DNA of 64,000 nucleotides from Thaumasiovibrio subtropicus. GTDB lineage: Bacteria > Pseudomonadota > Gammaproteobacteria > Enterobacterales > Vibrionaceae. Both the position numbers and the translations under genes were made by a program. Positions 26,859-36,484 of this stretch are shown piece by piece. How positions within the stretch are numbered: position 1 is the first letter of the stretch; each line of letters begins with the position of its first letter. The stretch lies in contig NZ_AP023055.1 of NCBI RefSeq assembly GCF_019703835.1, positions 1,302,001-1,366,000 of the forward strand. Reading direction: 5' to 3'. The notes under the pieces are model-generated. The model searched no databases. It was not told the DNA's origin and saw only the letters and a list, made by a program, of their open reading frames with translations.

Positions 26859-28349
26859 TTAACCGTTATTTGGGATCTTCGCTACAAGGCGCAGCGACGT
26901 GGTTAGCTCTTCCATCTGTAGCCAAGGTTTCAGCCAAGCGACCGCGTTATATGCACCCGGGTTACCTGGAATTTCCTTCACGCTGACTTTGGCATCTGCA
27001 AGCGGGAACTTAGCGCGGATATCTTGACCACCACCTTCAGACGCATTCACATAAGAAAGAATCCAACGGTTTAGCCACGCTTCAACATCTTGCGCTTCCA
27101 TGAAGCTACCGATCTTGTCACGCGCCATCACTTTCAAATAGTGAGCGAAGCGAGATGTCGCCATGATGTAAGGTAAACGCGCAGAGATTGCCGCATTCGC
27201 TGTCGCGTCTGGGTTGTTATAAATCTCTGGTTTCTGACAAGTTTGACCACCAAAGAACACCGCGTAGTTAGTATTCTTATAGTGACAAAGCGGAAGGAAC
27301 CCTAGCTTACTGAGCTCTGCTTCACGACGGTCGGTGATCGCAATCTCTGTCGGACATTTCACATCCGGGTCACCTTCATGGCTAATGAAGGTGTGTGCAG
27401 GTAGATCATCGACTCGACCACCACCTTCTGCACCTCGAATCGCGGTACAGAAGCCGTACTTCGAGAAAGCTTCCGTCATCTTGGTGCCCATCACATAAGC
27501 GGAGTTCATCCAGCAGTAATGATCATGATCTGCTGTCTTTGATAGATTGGTTTCTTCATCTATCTCAAACTCTTCATAGCCAAAGTCTTCGACTCGTTGC
27601 GACATGTAACCATAAGGCAAGCGTGCGAGTACGCGTGGCATAGTCAATGAAACGAAACGAGAATCTGGGCTTTCACGGAATGAGCGCCACTGGGTGTACT
27701 CCAACGACTCAAAGACTTTCTCTAGATCGCGAGGCTTGGAGAGTTCATCCCACTTATCAAATCCAAAGAGGTTCGGTGATGCCGCCGAGAGGAAGGGTGC
27801 GAAGCCCGCCGCGGAGATGTTTGACATCAAGCTCAATGTTTCAATATCTTCTGGGTGGTTAGTAAACTCATAGTCACCAATTAACGCGCCATAGGGCTCA
27901 CCACCTGCAGAGCCAAACTCTGACTCATACACTTTCTTGAATATCTGGCTTTGATCGAACTCTACTGCTTTGCTCAAGTCTTTATGCAGTTCTTTCTTAC
28001 TCATGCTCATCATGCGGATTTTCAGCGTTGAGCATGTATTTGAGTTCAAGACCAGGTACTGCAGACCGCGCCAACTCCCTTCGAGTTTCTGAAATTTATC
28101 GTGGTGCATAATTTCAGATAGCTGCTCTGAAATGGTTTCATCAAGCTTCGCAATGGCTTCACGGAAGGTAACCGTGAGGTTTTTATTCCACGTCACTGTC
28201 CCTTTCATCGCTTCTTCGGTCAGCGTGGTGATCAATTCTTGCGCACGGGTTGTTTCTGTCTGTTTGGTTGCAGACAATGCCATGTCTAAAAACGAAGTAT
28301 TGTCCGCGTTAACGGATGAGTCTAACTGACTCAGCGCTTCGGTGTTCAT
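26859..28349 (-). CDS. tssC: T6SS sheath large subunit TssC (VipB)
   Basis: The 496-aa canonical TssC has EQLSEIMHHDKFQKLEGSWR at about 75-95, the GGEPYGALIGDYEF segment near 150, the EGGGRVDDLPAHTF segment near 310, and the C-terminal ATSRFAHYLKVMARDKIGSF and IRAKFPLADAKVSVKE. With TssB it builds the contractile sheath. It overlaps tssB by 4 nt, so the two subunits are made in equal amounts. Confidence 0.97.
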   Translation of the reverse strand: MNTEALSQLDSSVNADNTSFLDMALSATKQTETTRAQELITTLTEEAMKGTVTWNKNLTVTFREAIAKLDETISEQLSEIMHHDKFQKLEGSWRGLQYLVLNSNTCSTLKIRMMSMSKKELHKDLSKAVEFDQSQIFKKVYESEFGSAGGEPYGALIGDYEFTNHPEDIETLSLMSNISAAGFAPFLSAASPNLFGFDKWDELSKPRDLEKVFESLEYTQWRSFRESPDSRFVSLTMPRVLARLPYGYMSQRVEDFGYEEFEIDEETNLSKTADHDHYCWMNSAYVMGTKMTEAFSKYGFCTAIRGAEGGGRVDDLPAHTFISHEGDPDVKCPTEIAITDRREAELSKLGFLPLCHYKNTNYAVFFGGQTCQKPEIYNNPDATANAAISARLPYIMATSRFAHYLKVMARDKIGSFMEAQDVEAWLNRWILSYVNASEGGGQDIRAKFPLADAKVSVKEIPGNPGAYNAVAWLKPWLQMEELTTSLRLVAKIPNNG

Positions 28350-28918
28350 ACGTTTTCCTCTTCAGTTGCGTCTTCGCTTGGTGCATCCGTTGCATCATCA
28401 CCTGACGTATCAACGCGTGGCTTATCTTCTAAGTTCAGCTCAGCTGCCAACTTCGTTAAGTTGTCAGTGTTATTGAGAACCGCTTCAAGGACATCTTCCA
28501 ACTGCTCCGAGCGGTCAATCTTAGTCATCAAGTCGCGAAGCTGATTACGGGTATCCATCAACTTCTTCAGTGGTTCAACTTGGTTCACTACCGCCGCTGG
28601 CTCAAAGTCTTTCATTGAGTTAAAGCTCAAATTAACGTCGAATCGTGAACCGTCTTTGTCCAAGGTGTTGTTGACGCGGAACGATAGGCCTGGGTTCATC
28701 TTTTTCAGAACATCATCGAAGTTCTCGTTGTCGATTTGGATGAAACGGCGATCTTTTAGCGCTTTGAGGCCATCTGTGTTTTGGCCTGCAAAATCACCCA
28801 TGACACCCACCACGAACGGTAACTCTTTCTGGACGCTGGTATCTTCTGTCTCAACTTCATAGGTGATATGCACTCGTGGCTTTCTCACCCGCGATAGCTT
28901 TCCATGGATACTGTTCAT
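28346..28918 (-). CDS. tssB: T6SS sheath small subunit TssB (VipA)
   Basis: The 190-aa TssB/VipA starts MNSIHGKLSRVRKPRVHITY and has the family block PFVVGVMGDFAGQ (about residues 35-48), DRRFIQIDNENFDDVLKKMNP (about 57-77) and FNSMKDFEPAAVVNQVEPLKKL. The C-terminal acidic tail is variable in the family. It pairs with TssC to form the sheath. An N-terminal helix is the expected binding site for TagJ. Confidence 0.96.
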   Translation of the reverse strand: MNSIHGKLSRVRKPRVHITYEVETEDTSVQKELPFVVGVMGDFAGQNTDGLKALKDRRFIQIDNENFDDVLKKMNPGLSFRVNNTLDKDGSRFDVNLSFNSMKDFEPAAVVNQVEPLKKLMDTRNQLRDLMTKIDRSEQLEDVLEAVLNNTDNLTKLAAELNLEDKPRVDTSGDDATDAPSEDATEEENV

Positions 28919-28943
28919 CTTTTCTCCCTTATTTCCTTAGTAT

Positions 28944-30119
28944 TCATGACGTAGTGTCATCATTGGCTATCCCGACCAAGCGAAAGTAGCCTTGTCGTGC
29001 TTCACCGCTGTCGATCAATTCGGCCAACAGCTCAGGCAAGCTCATGTCACACCATCGAACAATCTGTTCAATGGAGTATGAAACTGGTGAATGCGGTTCT
29101 GTTTCTTTGAAAAATTCTGCAATCTTGATTAACTGAGCAATGGCTTGCTCTCGTTGCATCACGTTACTGGTCAGCGGATTCAGCGCGACTGCTTCAGCAC
29201 CTACGTCTGCTTCTGCCTCTGTCACACTGTCTACATCGTTAACTAACGGGGCAGCTCTTCGAAGCTTGTCTTCGGCAAGGAAGGCAACTGCGTCATGCAC
29301 ATCCTGCAAACGTTTCGAGATGTTGCTACTCTGCACCCCTGCACTACAGGCACCATCCATTGCCGCAACCGCATCGCTGTAGCCAAGTTGTGCCGCTTCT
29401 ATCTCCGCGACCAGACCCACATAGAAATCGGTACTCGAGTCTTTTACCGCCGCTTCGAGGTCTTCAATATTGATCCCGCCAGAGTCAAGCTTCTGCTGAC
29501 GCTTGTCTGACTCCATGCGGCTAATGTCGTTGGCTTGTTGGTACTCCCAAAACGAAAATGGCGCATCACCAAGCTCTTCCGTTAAGGAGATACAGCTGAT
29601 CGGTAACAGCAAAGTACCTTCCCCATCAACGCCATTCAGACCCACTAATGCAGAGATCCGATCCTCTTCGTCATCATCTTCATCAGGCAAAGGATGAATA
29701 TCACCCCAGTAGTCATTCACTAACTTGGCTGTCAATGCATAGCCCATTGCGAGCCCAGCAAAACCGTGAATGCGGGTATAGGCTTCAATTAGCCAAGCAA
29801 GTAACTCAAGATCTTTACTTTGCGTCGCTATGATATCTGGCAGCTCTTCTGCTATCGGGCGCCACATATGAGATAAGCTCAATAAGGGATCACCATCAAT
29901 TAACGCATCGCGCTCTGCTGAACGTGCTTGAGAACGGACATCCTTCAGGCGGTAGTAAGCCGAAGTTGGCCCAATATCTTGTCGCAAATCACTGCCACAG
30001 GGCGCATCATCACTAATGGGTTGTACCAAACGTTCGATGTCCAGCAAGGCAGAAAACGGCTTAAACTGAGGGGCAAGTGCGCTCTTATCTGCAGCGTCGA
30101 CAGTGTCAGTATCAGCCAT
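28944..30119 (-). CDS. tssA: T6SS TssA (ImpA family)
   Basis: The 391-aa protein carries the ImpA N-terminal domain (about 25-150; ISDDAPCGSDLRQD, then a DLELLAWLIEAYTRIHGFAGL helix pair and NDYWGDIHPLPDEDD). Its short C-terminal part (HSPVSYSIEQIVRWCDMSLPELLAELI) is of the kind that forms a ring at the baseplate. TssA starts assembly and helps sheath growth. It overlaps pppA by 8 nt and precedes tssB by 25 nt. Confidence 0.94.
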   Translation of the reverse strand: MADTDTVDAADKSALAPQFKPFSALLDIERLVQPISDDAPCGSDLRQDIGPTSAYYRLKDVRSQARSAERDALIDGDPLLSLSHMWRPIAEELPDIIATQSKDLELLAWLIEAYTRIHGFAGLAMGYALTAKLVNDYWGDIHPLPDEDDDEEDRISALVGLNGVDGEGTLLLPISCISLTEELGDAPFSFWEYQQANDISRMESDKRQQKLDSGGINIEDLEAAVKDSSTDFYVGLVAEIEAAQLGYSDAVAAMDGACSAGVQSSNISKRLQDVHDAVAFLAEDKLRRAAPLVNDVDSVTEAEADVGAEAVALNPLTSNVMQREQAIAQLIKIAEFFKETEPHSPVSYSIEQIVRWCDMSLPELLAELIDSGEARQGYFRLVGIANDDTTS

Positions 30120-30921
30120 GTCTCTGCCCTCTTAACCCATTGAACACAGGGACAGTGACATCACTGTTTGCTTGCTGCTCGACCAGTTTTCCAAGATAGC
30201 TCGCTTTAACCACAGCACAGGTCACGTTGTCAGACGCACCCTTGACGAGTGCTGAGTGCATCAAGGCAAGGCCAGATTGGCTAACTGTTTTTGCTTCTAA
30301 ACAGAAAGCGATTTCGTTATCACTCAACTCTTTGGTTAGGCCGTCAGAGCACAACACAAACTGGTCGTCGTGACATAACTCGCCGGAGACTTGATCTACG
30401 ACGACATCAGGGGCCACGCCCACTGCGCGTGTAATCACGTTTGCCATCGGGTGGCTTTCCGCTTCACTTTCTGCGATCAACCCCTGTTCGACCATGTCCA
30501 TCACCTGGCTATGGTCACGACTTTTCAACATAAAGCGGCCGTTGCGGAGACGATAAAACCGGCTATCACCAACCCATAAGCAATGGTATTGGTTGTTGTC
30601 TAAAAACAGCACCACCGCCGTCGTGCCCATTGTGCTCCCTTCGAGATACTCAGCGGCATAACGGAAAATGGCATTGTTCGCTTCTGTCACTGCGCGCTTG
30701 AGGAGATCAATCGTCACCTCGTGGGCTTCGTTCACACGCTGTTGAACCGTATCAACCAGCATTTGGCTGGCAATATCACCGGCTTTATGCCCACCCATAC
30801 CGTCAGCCACCACCCAAACACGCTTCGCCAGCATCTCAGCACAAGCATCTTCGTTATAGGGGCGCACTTTTCCCGGGTGGGTTTTAACAAAACTAAAAAG
30901 CTGCCAGTTATCCATACTCAT
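30112..30921 (-). CDS. pppA: T6SS PP2C phosphatase PppA
   Basis: This 269-aa PP2C-family serine/threonine phosphatase has the metal-binding motifs VRPYNEDA, VVADGMGGHKAGD, WVGDSRFYRLRNG and VLCSDGLTKELSDNE in the normal order. It removes the phosphates placed by PpkA, on the FHA protein in other systems, and so turns the apparatus off or resets it. The ATG at 30921 overlaps the tagF stop; longer GTG-started frames are inside tagF. Confidence 0.95.
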   Translation of the reverse strand: MSMDNWQLFSFVKTHPGKVRPYNEDACAEMLAKRVWVVADGMGGHKAGDIASQMLVDTVQQRVNEAHEVTIDLLKRAVTEANNAIFRYAAEYLEGSTMGTTAVVLFLDNNQYHCLWVGDSRFYRLRNGRFMLKSRDHSQVMDMVEQGLIAESEAESHPMANVITRAVGVAPDVVVDQVSGELCHDDQFVLCSDGLTKELSDNEIAFCLEAKTVSQSGLALMHSALVKGASDNVTCAVVKASYLGKLVEQQANSDVTVPVFNGLRGQRHG

Positions 30922-31616
30922 TGCGCACACCACTTATCCCATTGGCCGTCTAACATTGCCGCGTATTGACTGATGCTTGGCAGGCCATCCGTGACCAAGC
31001 TGCATGCGGCGACTGAATCTGAGCCCGCTGTCCACCACAAACAGTAGTGAGTGCGGGCTTGGCGAAACTGCCTATCCAACAAGGTCGTTGGCGACAGTGG
31101 TGATTGATGGTTGATCAACTCTATTTGCGGATATCTCACTGGCGAATAAGGTGTCGCCTCATCCGGCGCGGGCAGTTGCTCGGCCCAAAATGGCGTTTTC
31201 AATTGCGCAGCCCATTGACCGAGGTTGATATGCTCATCCAACACATCGAGGATGAAAGGCTCGATAGCGTCGCTCCAGTCTGGTTTACACCAATAGTAAG
31301 CAGGACCAAGCGGTACTTCCGTTGCCAGCGTAAAGAAGAAATGGCGCCCTACGCTATCCACACTGGGAATGAAGGTCCCTATCATGGGTGACTCACCACA
31401 AACATTTGGCGACAAGGCAAAGTGCCAGATAGGGGCGGTCAAATAGTGTTCTTGCCAATTTCCGCCCATTTGCTCGCGGCTTACTGCTAGTACCGCTTGC
31501 TGCCACTCTCGCCACTGATTAATGAAATCAATGGGCAAACCATCTTGCACAAAGTCCCCTTTGGCCGGAATTTTTCCGACGTATCCCCACGGTGCGATTA
31601 CAGCGTTTTCGGACAT
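30918..31616 (-). CDS. tagF: T6SS regulator TagF (ImpM family)
   Basis: The 232-aa protein starts with the TagF/ImpM family block WGYVGKIPAKGDFVQDGLP and includes FALSPNVCGESPMIGTFIPSVDSVGRHFFFTL near residues 67-98. TagF is a post-translational repressor of T6SS firing that acts on the FHA protein in Pseudomonas. The gene overlaps both neighbours: the tssM 3' end by 19 nt and pppA by 4 nt. Confidence 0.92.
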   Translation of the reverse strand: MSENAVIAPWGYVGKIPAKGDFVQDGLPIDFINQWREWQQAVLAVSREQMGGNWQEHYLTAPIWHFALSPNVCGESPMIGTFIPSVDSVGRHFFFTLATEVPLGPAYYWCKPDWSDAIEPFILDVLDEHINLGQWAAQLKTPFWAEQLPAPDEATPYSPVRYPQIELINHQSPLSPTTLLDRQFRQARTHYCLWWTAGSDSVAACSLVTDGLPSISQYAAMLDGQWDKWCAQ

Positions 31617-34600
31617 ACAAAGCGCTCCATTTCTCGCGACCAGAACGGATTAACCGCACTGCCTGGAATCAATTCCAATTTAGATTTCGTGCCTCGAATA
31701 TCGATCACGATGACGTTGTCTTTGCGCGCTTGCGGACGTGCTGCAAGTGCTTGGTCAAGTAAGCGGAACAACCCCCACTGACTACCATAGGTGCGCGTAA
31801 TATCACTCCCCGATTCAAATGGCGTAAAGACAACTCGAGTACGTGGATTACGATCAGGCCAAACAAAGTTATGGCGACGTGTAGGGCCATGGCCATAGTT
31901 CATCGATTGGTTACCTAGCTCGATCTTGATTGAACGAACATGCTGGTCGAGGTACTGCGGTTTTAAACCAAACTCAACGCGAATGTTATTACTGCCTGGT
32001 TCAAAGAATGCACGTCGAATACGGTGAGCGCGTTCAAAGAAAGCGAGTGACTGATTACTCACACCAATGCTCTTTTCAAAGCGCCACGTGCCTTTCGAGG
32101 TATCAACAACAGGATCGAGATACTGTTTAAAGAACTTATCCATGGTGCCGCCGTATCCAAAGAAAGCCTGAAAGTCGCTGAGCTTCACTTCCTCTTTTGC
32201 AGACGGATTAAACGGATATCGGTTTGCAATGGTCTTTTGGTACTCCGCGTAAACCGTGTTCTGCCAAATTTGATTGAGATGGACACTCGCCCCTTGTTGC
32301 GCGACGCGATCTGACTCCACTGACATATTGCTTACCCATGAACGGAAAGGCATAGGCAGCATGTTGTCAGCTTTGCGGAAAGACCCACTTAGTGCACGGT
32401 GCGTTTTGCCATCTAACATCGACTTGTAGGCCACTCGGTCAGAGCTAGAGGCGCTCGATAGATCGACGAGATAGTTGTGATAGGCAGAGAACGTGGCCGT
32501 AAGATGATTGAGCTCGATATCACTAATCGCAAGTAGTTCGTGGAAGGCGTACTCCACTTCTTTACCTGCCAGGTTGAGATTGAGTTCAGGCGATTCACTC
32601 GGCAGCAGACGCCCATAGCGCGTCTTTTGACTATGAAGTGCTACGTCAGCAACGTTAGAGGCAACCTCACCCGCTATCTCAACGTTCTTACTCACCTCAA
32701 TTTGCGTCAAGCGCAGTTGACGTTGATAAGCGCGAATCAAGTTTTGTATTGGCTGTTCCGGTCCGGCAAGGATCTTGGCTTGAGCAAGCGAAGCATCCAG
32801 CCCTTTCGCGCGTTTTAACACGAGATCACTGACGAGCTGATCCCACTCGTGATTGTAGTCTCGGAAATAGCGTTGGCGCACAGCTTCAACAACATCACTC
32901 GCATCTTGGCGACTTAGGTCAATCTCATCACCGTAAACCCAGTTGTCTTCCATTAAACGGCGTACCATACGGTTGATTTCTAACTGGAATAAACCATGGA
33001 ACCCGTTGTAGGTATAGAAACCAGGAATGCCCATACTCAGAGGTTTACCACTTAGGCGTTCAAACTCATTCAAGCTCCGTGAACCTAAGACGTCTGTCAC
33101 TCTGAAAGATGGAATATGGCTATCCATAAACTCCAGCTTCATCCGCTGATAAGCACGCTCATCAATGGGCATCTTGGTTAGCTCACCGCGGGCCATCTCA
33201 ATAGCTTTTGTGTCTGGCTGAATACCGACATTGTTGGTTGTCAGCATATTTTCGATATGCGACATCAACGATTCACGCAGCTCAATATTGATCTCGCCGG
33301 GATAAGTACGCTCAAAATAGGCTTCAAACCATGTCAGCACCTGCGTACTGTCGTAATGGGTTGGGTCAAAGAGCATCAAATAGGTTTTGAGTGTTTCGTA
33401 GAGGTACTCGCGGTGCTCTCGGTGCGTGGCCATTTCGCTCGTCAACGCGTCATTCGCAAATGATGACATCGCGGTTTTTAAACCGTTGCTGTATGCCTGT
33501 GAGGCTGACTGACCTATCTTATCGCCTTGATAAAGGCCAATTTTCTTGATGCCACTTGTATCGAGGTATGTCTTATCATAACCCGCAGGTAAACCACGCA
33601 GTTGGTCTAATGCACGAACCAAGGTGACAGCATCAAGGTCACCACTAAGCGGCTGCCCACCCAAGGTCGCTTGATAGTCATCAACAGCGAGTTCCGCCGC
33701 GTGGACGAGTCCTTTATTCCAATCGAAACTGTAATACCAAGCCGCAGACATCCCCCCCGCAACAAGCAACCCACCAAACAGCGCTGCACGATGAATCCAT
33801 CGGTTTTGCTTGGCATGGTGTTGGTTAACGCTACCCAGGTATTGCTCTGGAAAGATAATCTTCTCGAACAGATCCCGAATAAAGAAGCCCTCTTGGCTAC
33901 CTGAAGCTGAACGTAACGGAATTTGAGATAACCCTAATCCACCTGATGTTTCAGCCATTACGCGGTCAATCGGCTTACCTTCTTGCGCGGCACTGACGAT
34001 AAACACACCACGCAGCATAGGTGGCGCTTCAAACGCATTGGCCGCAAAAACTTCTTTCAAGAAATCATCAATTTGCGATTGCAGCATGCGTAGTTGCTTT
34101 GGAAACTCATAAACCAATGAGCGGTTGTCCATATCACGCTCACCTTGCAAACGCACTGGCATGTGAGACAACAACTCGGTAAGGAGGCGGTGGAACTCTT
34201 TATTGAATAGGCTGACGACCCCTTTTTCATGATCACACTCCAATGGGAACATCATTCCCCATGGCTGATCGCGCTTTTCAGGCTCCATTTCAGCAAAGAA
34301 CTCACTGAATCCAGCGACAAGGTCCGCCTTGGTCAAAACCACATACACCGGGAAGTGCATGCCGAGTTGATTACGCAGCTCTTGAATACGCATTTTGATC
34401 GCACGTGCGTGCAAATTACGCTCTGTCTTGGTTTGCGTCATCAGACTCACAAGACTGATGGTGACAATCGCGCCATTAATCGGCCGCTTGGTACGATACT
34501 GCTTTAGCAAACCTAGGAATCCAAACCAGGCTTTGCTGTCAGCATTTGCTTGGCTATCCTGAGTGGTGTAACGCCCCGCGGTATCAATCAAAACCGCCTT

Positions 34601-35152
34601 ATTGGTAAACCACCAATCACAATGGCGTGTACCACCAATCCCCGCTAAAGGTTGATCGCCGAGAGATTCTTGAAGAGGAAACTCCAAGCCAGAATTGGCT
34701 AACGTCGTTGTCTTACCCGTTCCTGGCGGCCCGATCATCACGTACCAAGGCAGAGAGTAAACACTCTTACGACCTCGCTTTTTCGTCTTGTTTAACAGCT
34801 GTGTTGCGGTTTGAATACGCTCACGGATGGTATTAATTTCATGTGTTGTCGCTTCACTTTGCAGATCATCCTCTTCTTCAGAGGTATCCAGCAGTTTTTC
34901 TACTGTCTCTTTGTCTTGTTTTTTCGCCTTCGACAAATGGCGGATATTGATGATTCCCCAAAGTACTGCAATACCAATCAAGCAGTACATCCGAACCATT
35001 TCGCTTTTAAACGGCTCTTTACCCGCGATAGCTAATAACGGCCCACCAAACCAAATTAGGAAAGCGACAGCTAAACAACCAATTAAAGTCGTTAGCCATT
35101 TTTGACTAAACAGGTATCCAATGCCCGAGGCTATTCGTCTAAAAAATCCCAT
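31598..35152 (-). CDS. tssM: T6SS inner-membrane protein TssM (IcmF)
   Basis: The 1184-aa TssM has two N-terminal membrane helices (about 20-45 and 53-71), a cytoplasmic GTPase-like domain with Walker A GPPGTGKTTTLANSG near 138 and a DTAGRYTTQD motif, a third helix (about 451-474), and a large periplasmic domain that meets TssJ at the outer membrane. The intact Walker A suggests nucleotide binding. It overlaps tssL by one base, in line with the TssL-TssM complex. Confidence 0.97.
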   Translation of the reverse strand: MGFFRRIASGIGYLFSQKWLTTLIGCLAVAFLIWFGGPLLAIAGKEPFKSEMVRMYCLIGIAVLWGIINIRHLSKAKKQDKETVEKLLDTSEEEDDLQSEATTHEINTIRERIQTATQLLNKTKKRGRKSVYSLPWYVMIGPPGTGKTTTLANSGLEFPLQESLGDQPLAGIGGTRHCDWWFTNKAVLIDTAGRYTTQDSQANADSKAWFGFLGLLKQYRTKRPINGAIVTISLVSLMTQTKTERNLHARAIKMRIQELRNQLGMHFPVYVVLTKADLVAGFSEFFAEMEPEKRDQPWGMMFPLECDHEKGVVSLFNKEFHRLLTELLSHMPVRLQGERDMDNRSLVYEFPKQLRMLQSQIDDFLKEVFAANAFEAPPMLRGVFIVSAAQEGKPIDRVMAETSGGLGLSQIPLRSASGSQEGFFIRDLFEKIIFPEQYLGSVNQHHAKQNRWIHRAALFGGLLVAGGMSAAWYYSFDWNKGLVHAAELAVDDYQATLGGQPLSGDLDAVTLVRALDQLRGLPAGYDKTYLDTSGIKKIGLYQGDKIGQSASQAYSNGLKTAMSSFANDALTSEMATHREHREYLYETLKTYLMLFDPTHYDSTQVLTWFEAYFERTYPGEINIELRESLMSHIENMLTTNNVGIQPDTKAIEMARGELTKMPIDERAYQRMKLEFMDSHIPSFRVTDVLGSRSLNEFERLSGKPLSMGIPGFYTYNGFHGLFQLEINRMVRRLMEDNWVYGDEIDLSRQDASDVVEAVRQRYFRDYNHEWDQLVSDLVLKRAKGLDASLAQAKILAGPEQPIQNLIRAYQRQLRLTQIEVSKNVEIAGEVASNVADVALHSQKTRYGRLLPSESPELNLNLAGKEVEYAFHELLAISDIELNHLTATFSAYHNYLVDLSSASSSDRVAYKSMLDGKTHRALSGSFRKADNMLPMPFRSWVSNMSVESDRVAQQGASVHLNQIWQNTVYAEYQKTIANRYPFNPSAKEEVKLSDFQAFFGYGGTMDKFFKQYLDPVVDTSKGTWRFEKSIGVSNQSLAFFERAHRIRRAFFEPGSNNIRVEFGLKPQYLDQHVRSIKIELGNQSMNYGHGPTRRHNFVWPDRNPRTRVVFTPFESGSDITRTYGSQWGLFRLLDQALAARPQARKDNVIVIDIRGTKSKLELIPGSAVNPFWSREMERFVCPKTL

Positions 35153-36474
35153 TACAGCCCCGCTCTTCGTTGATCAAACATGATGTCTATTTCGACACGA
35201 CGATTTCGAGCCCGATTCTCATCGCTATCATTCGGAAAACGTGGTGACGTTTCTCCCATCCCCTCTGGCCAGAGTCGACCGCTGAGTTGATTCCCCATCG
35301 CAAGTAGGTTGGCAACGGAGGTAGCGCGCGCCAATGATAAGTGCCAGTTAGATGGGAATTTACTGGTGAATATCGGTCGATCATCGGTATGTCCAACAAC
35401 CATGATCCGCCCGGTAGTCGTTTCCAAAGACCGACCAACTTTTGAAAGCAAGGGGTGCATGTGCGCTTCAACATCTGCACTGCCAGAGTTAAAGAGCTCG
35501 CTTGATTTGATAATAATTCGGAGGCGATCGGTCATATCGATAAACTCAATCAGGCCACGATCGACTTCGGTTTGAAGCAATTGACGAATCTGGTTTCGTG
35601 AAGGATCTTCAACAAACTCTTCTTCAACCACTTCGCTGGGTGTTAAAGGTACTAGCGTTGAGAGCTCAACAAACGCACCATTGGATTGTTCGTTGATGCG
35701 GTAATTAAAGAACATGTACACCGCAAGCGTGATCATCGCGAACAAAGACATGGTGACCCATGCCGGCATACTTTCTTTATGCTCATCTTGAAGAACGACC
35801 CATTTTTCAAGATCTGTGTTGATCGGTTCCGGGGTCGCACCCTTTAAATCTTTAAGCGCTTTATACGCGCGGTGTCGATAGTCTTCGTGCTTCTCTCGCC
35901 CTTGCTCTTCTATACGAAGCTTGCCAATAAAGCCCAAGGTCAAGCAGAGGTATTGGAGCTCAAGGAGTTCAGCAAACGAACCCGGCTGCTTCAAGCTGGC
36001 ATCGAGCAGATTGTAGAAATGCTCTCCCCCCCAAGTGTCGGCATAAAATGTTGAAAGCAAACTTTCTCTCGTCCAAACCGACTGCTCACCCCAAACTGTG
36101 TTAAGTACGGTTTCGTCAATCAAGCAACACACGCAGTAGCGCGCTGACTCAATCGTTTCGTTATTCACGCCTTGCTGGCGCAGACGACTTTCGTAATCAC
36201 GTACCTTATCGATACACGCTTGTCGCAAAGACGCAACGTCACCGTGATTACTGGTAGAGCGGATTTGTCCCACAAGAGAAAGCAATACACTGGCTTCGTC
36301 GACCACCGCATTGTCTCCAAGTGAAGGAAGACGGTGAGTGACTGTTGCAGATGTCGGTGCGATTTTGGTTAAAAGAACAGTGCTATCACCACTTTGCGCA
36401 GGTGGCGGCGTTGCCACATCGCCAGAGCGAGCACGGCCACCCGGCCTTGGTTTAATTAGCGTAGATTCTGCCAT
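35152..36474 (-). CDS. tssL: T6SS TssL with fused OmpA-like domain
   Basis: The 440-aa protein joins a DotU/TssL cytoplasmic domain (about 50-215), one membrane helix (about 235-256, WVTMSLFAMITLAVYMFFNY) and a C-terminal OmpA-like peptidoglycan-binding domain (about 330-435) with GHTDDRP, LARATSV and NRRVEI. This is an 'evolved' TssL that anchors the membrane complex to the cell wall itself. The ATG at 36474 has a GAGG site; the frame from 36510 lies inside tssK and is not used. Confidence 0.95.
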   Translation of the reverse strand: MAESTLIKPRPGGRARSGDVATPPPAQSGDSTVLLTKIAPTSATVTHRLPSLGDNAVVDEASVLLSLVGQIRSTSNHGDVASLRQACIDKVRDYESRLRQQGVNNETIESARYCVCCLIDETVLNTVWGEQSVWTRESLLSTFYADTWGGEHFYNLLDASLKQPGSFAELLELQYLCLTLGFIGKLRIEEQGREKHEDYRHRAYKALKDLKGATPEPINTDLEKWVVLQDEHKESMPAWVTMSLFAMITLAVYMFFNYRINEQSNGAFVELSTLVPLTPSEVVEEEFVEDPSRNQIRQLLQTEVDRGLIEFIDMTDRLRIIIKSSELFNSGSADVEAHMHPLLSKVGRSLETTTGRIMVVGHTDDRPIFTSKFPSNWHLSLARATSVANLLAMGNQLSGRLWPEGMGETSPRFPNDSDENRARNRRVEIDIMFDQRRAGL

Positions 36475-36484
36475 GCATGCCTCA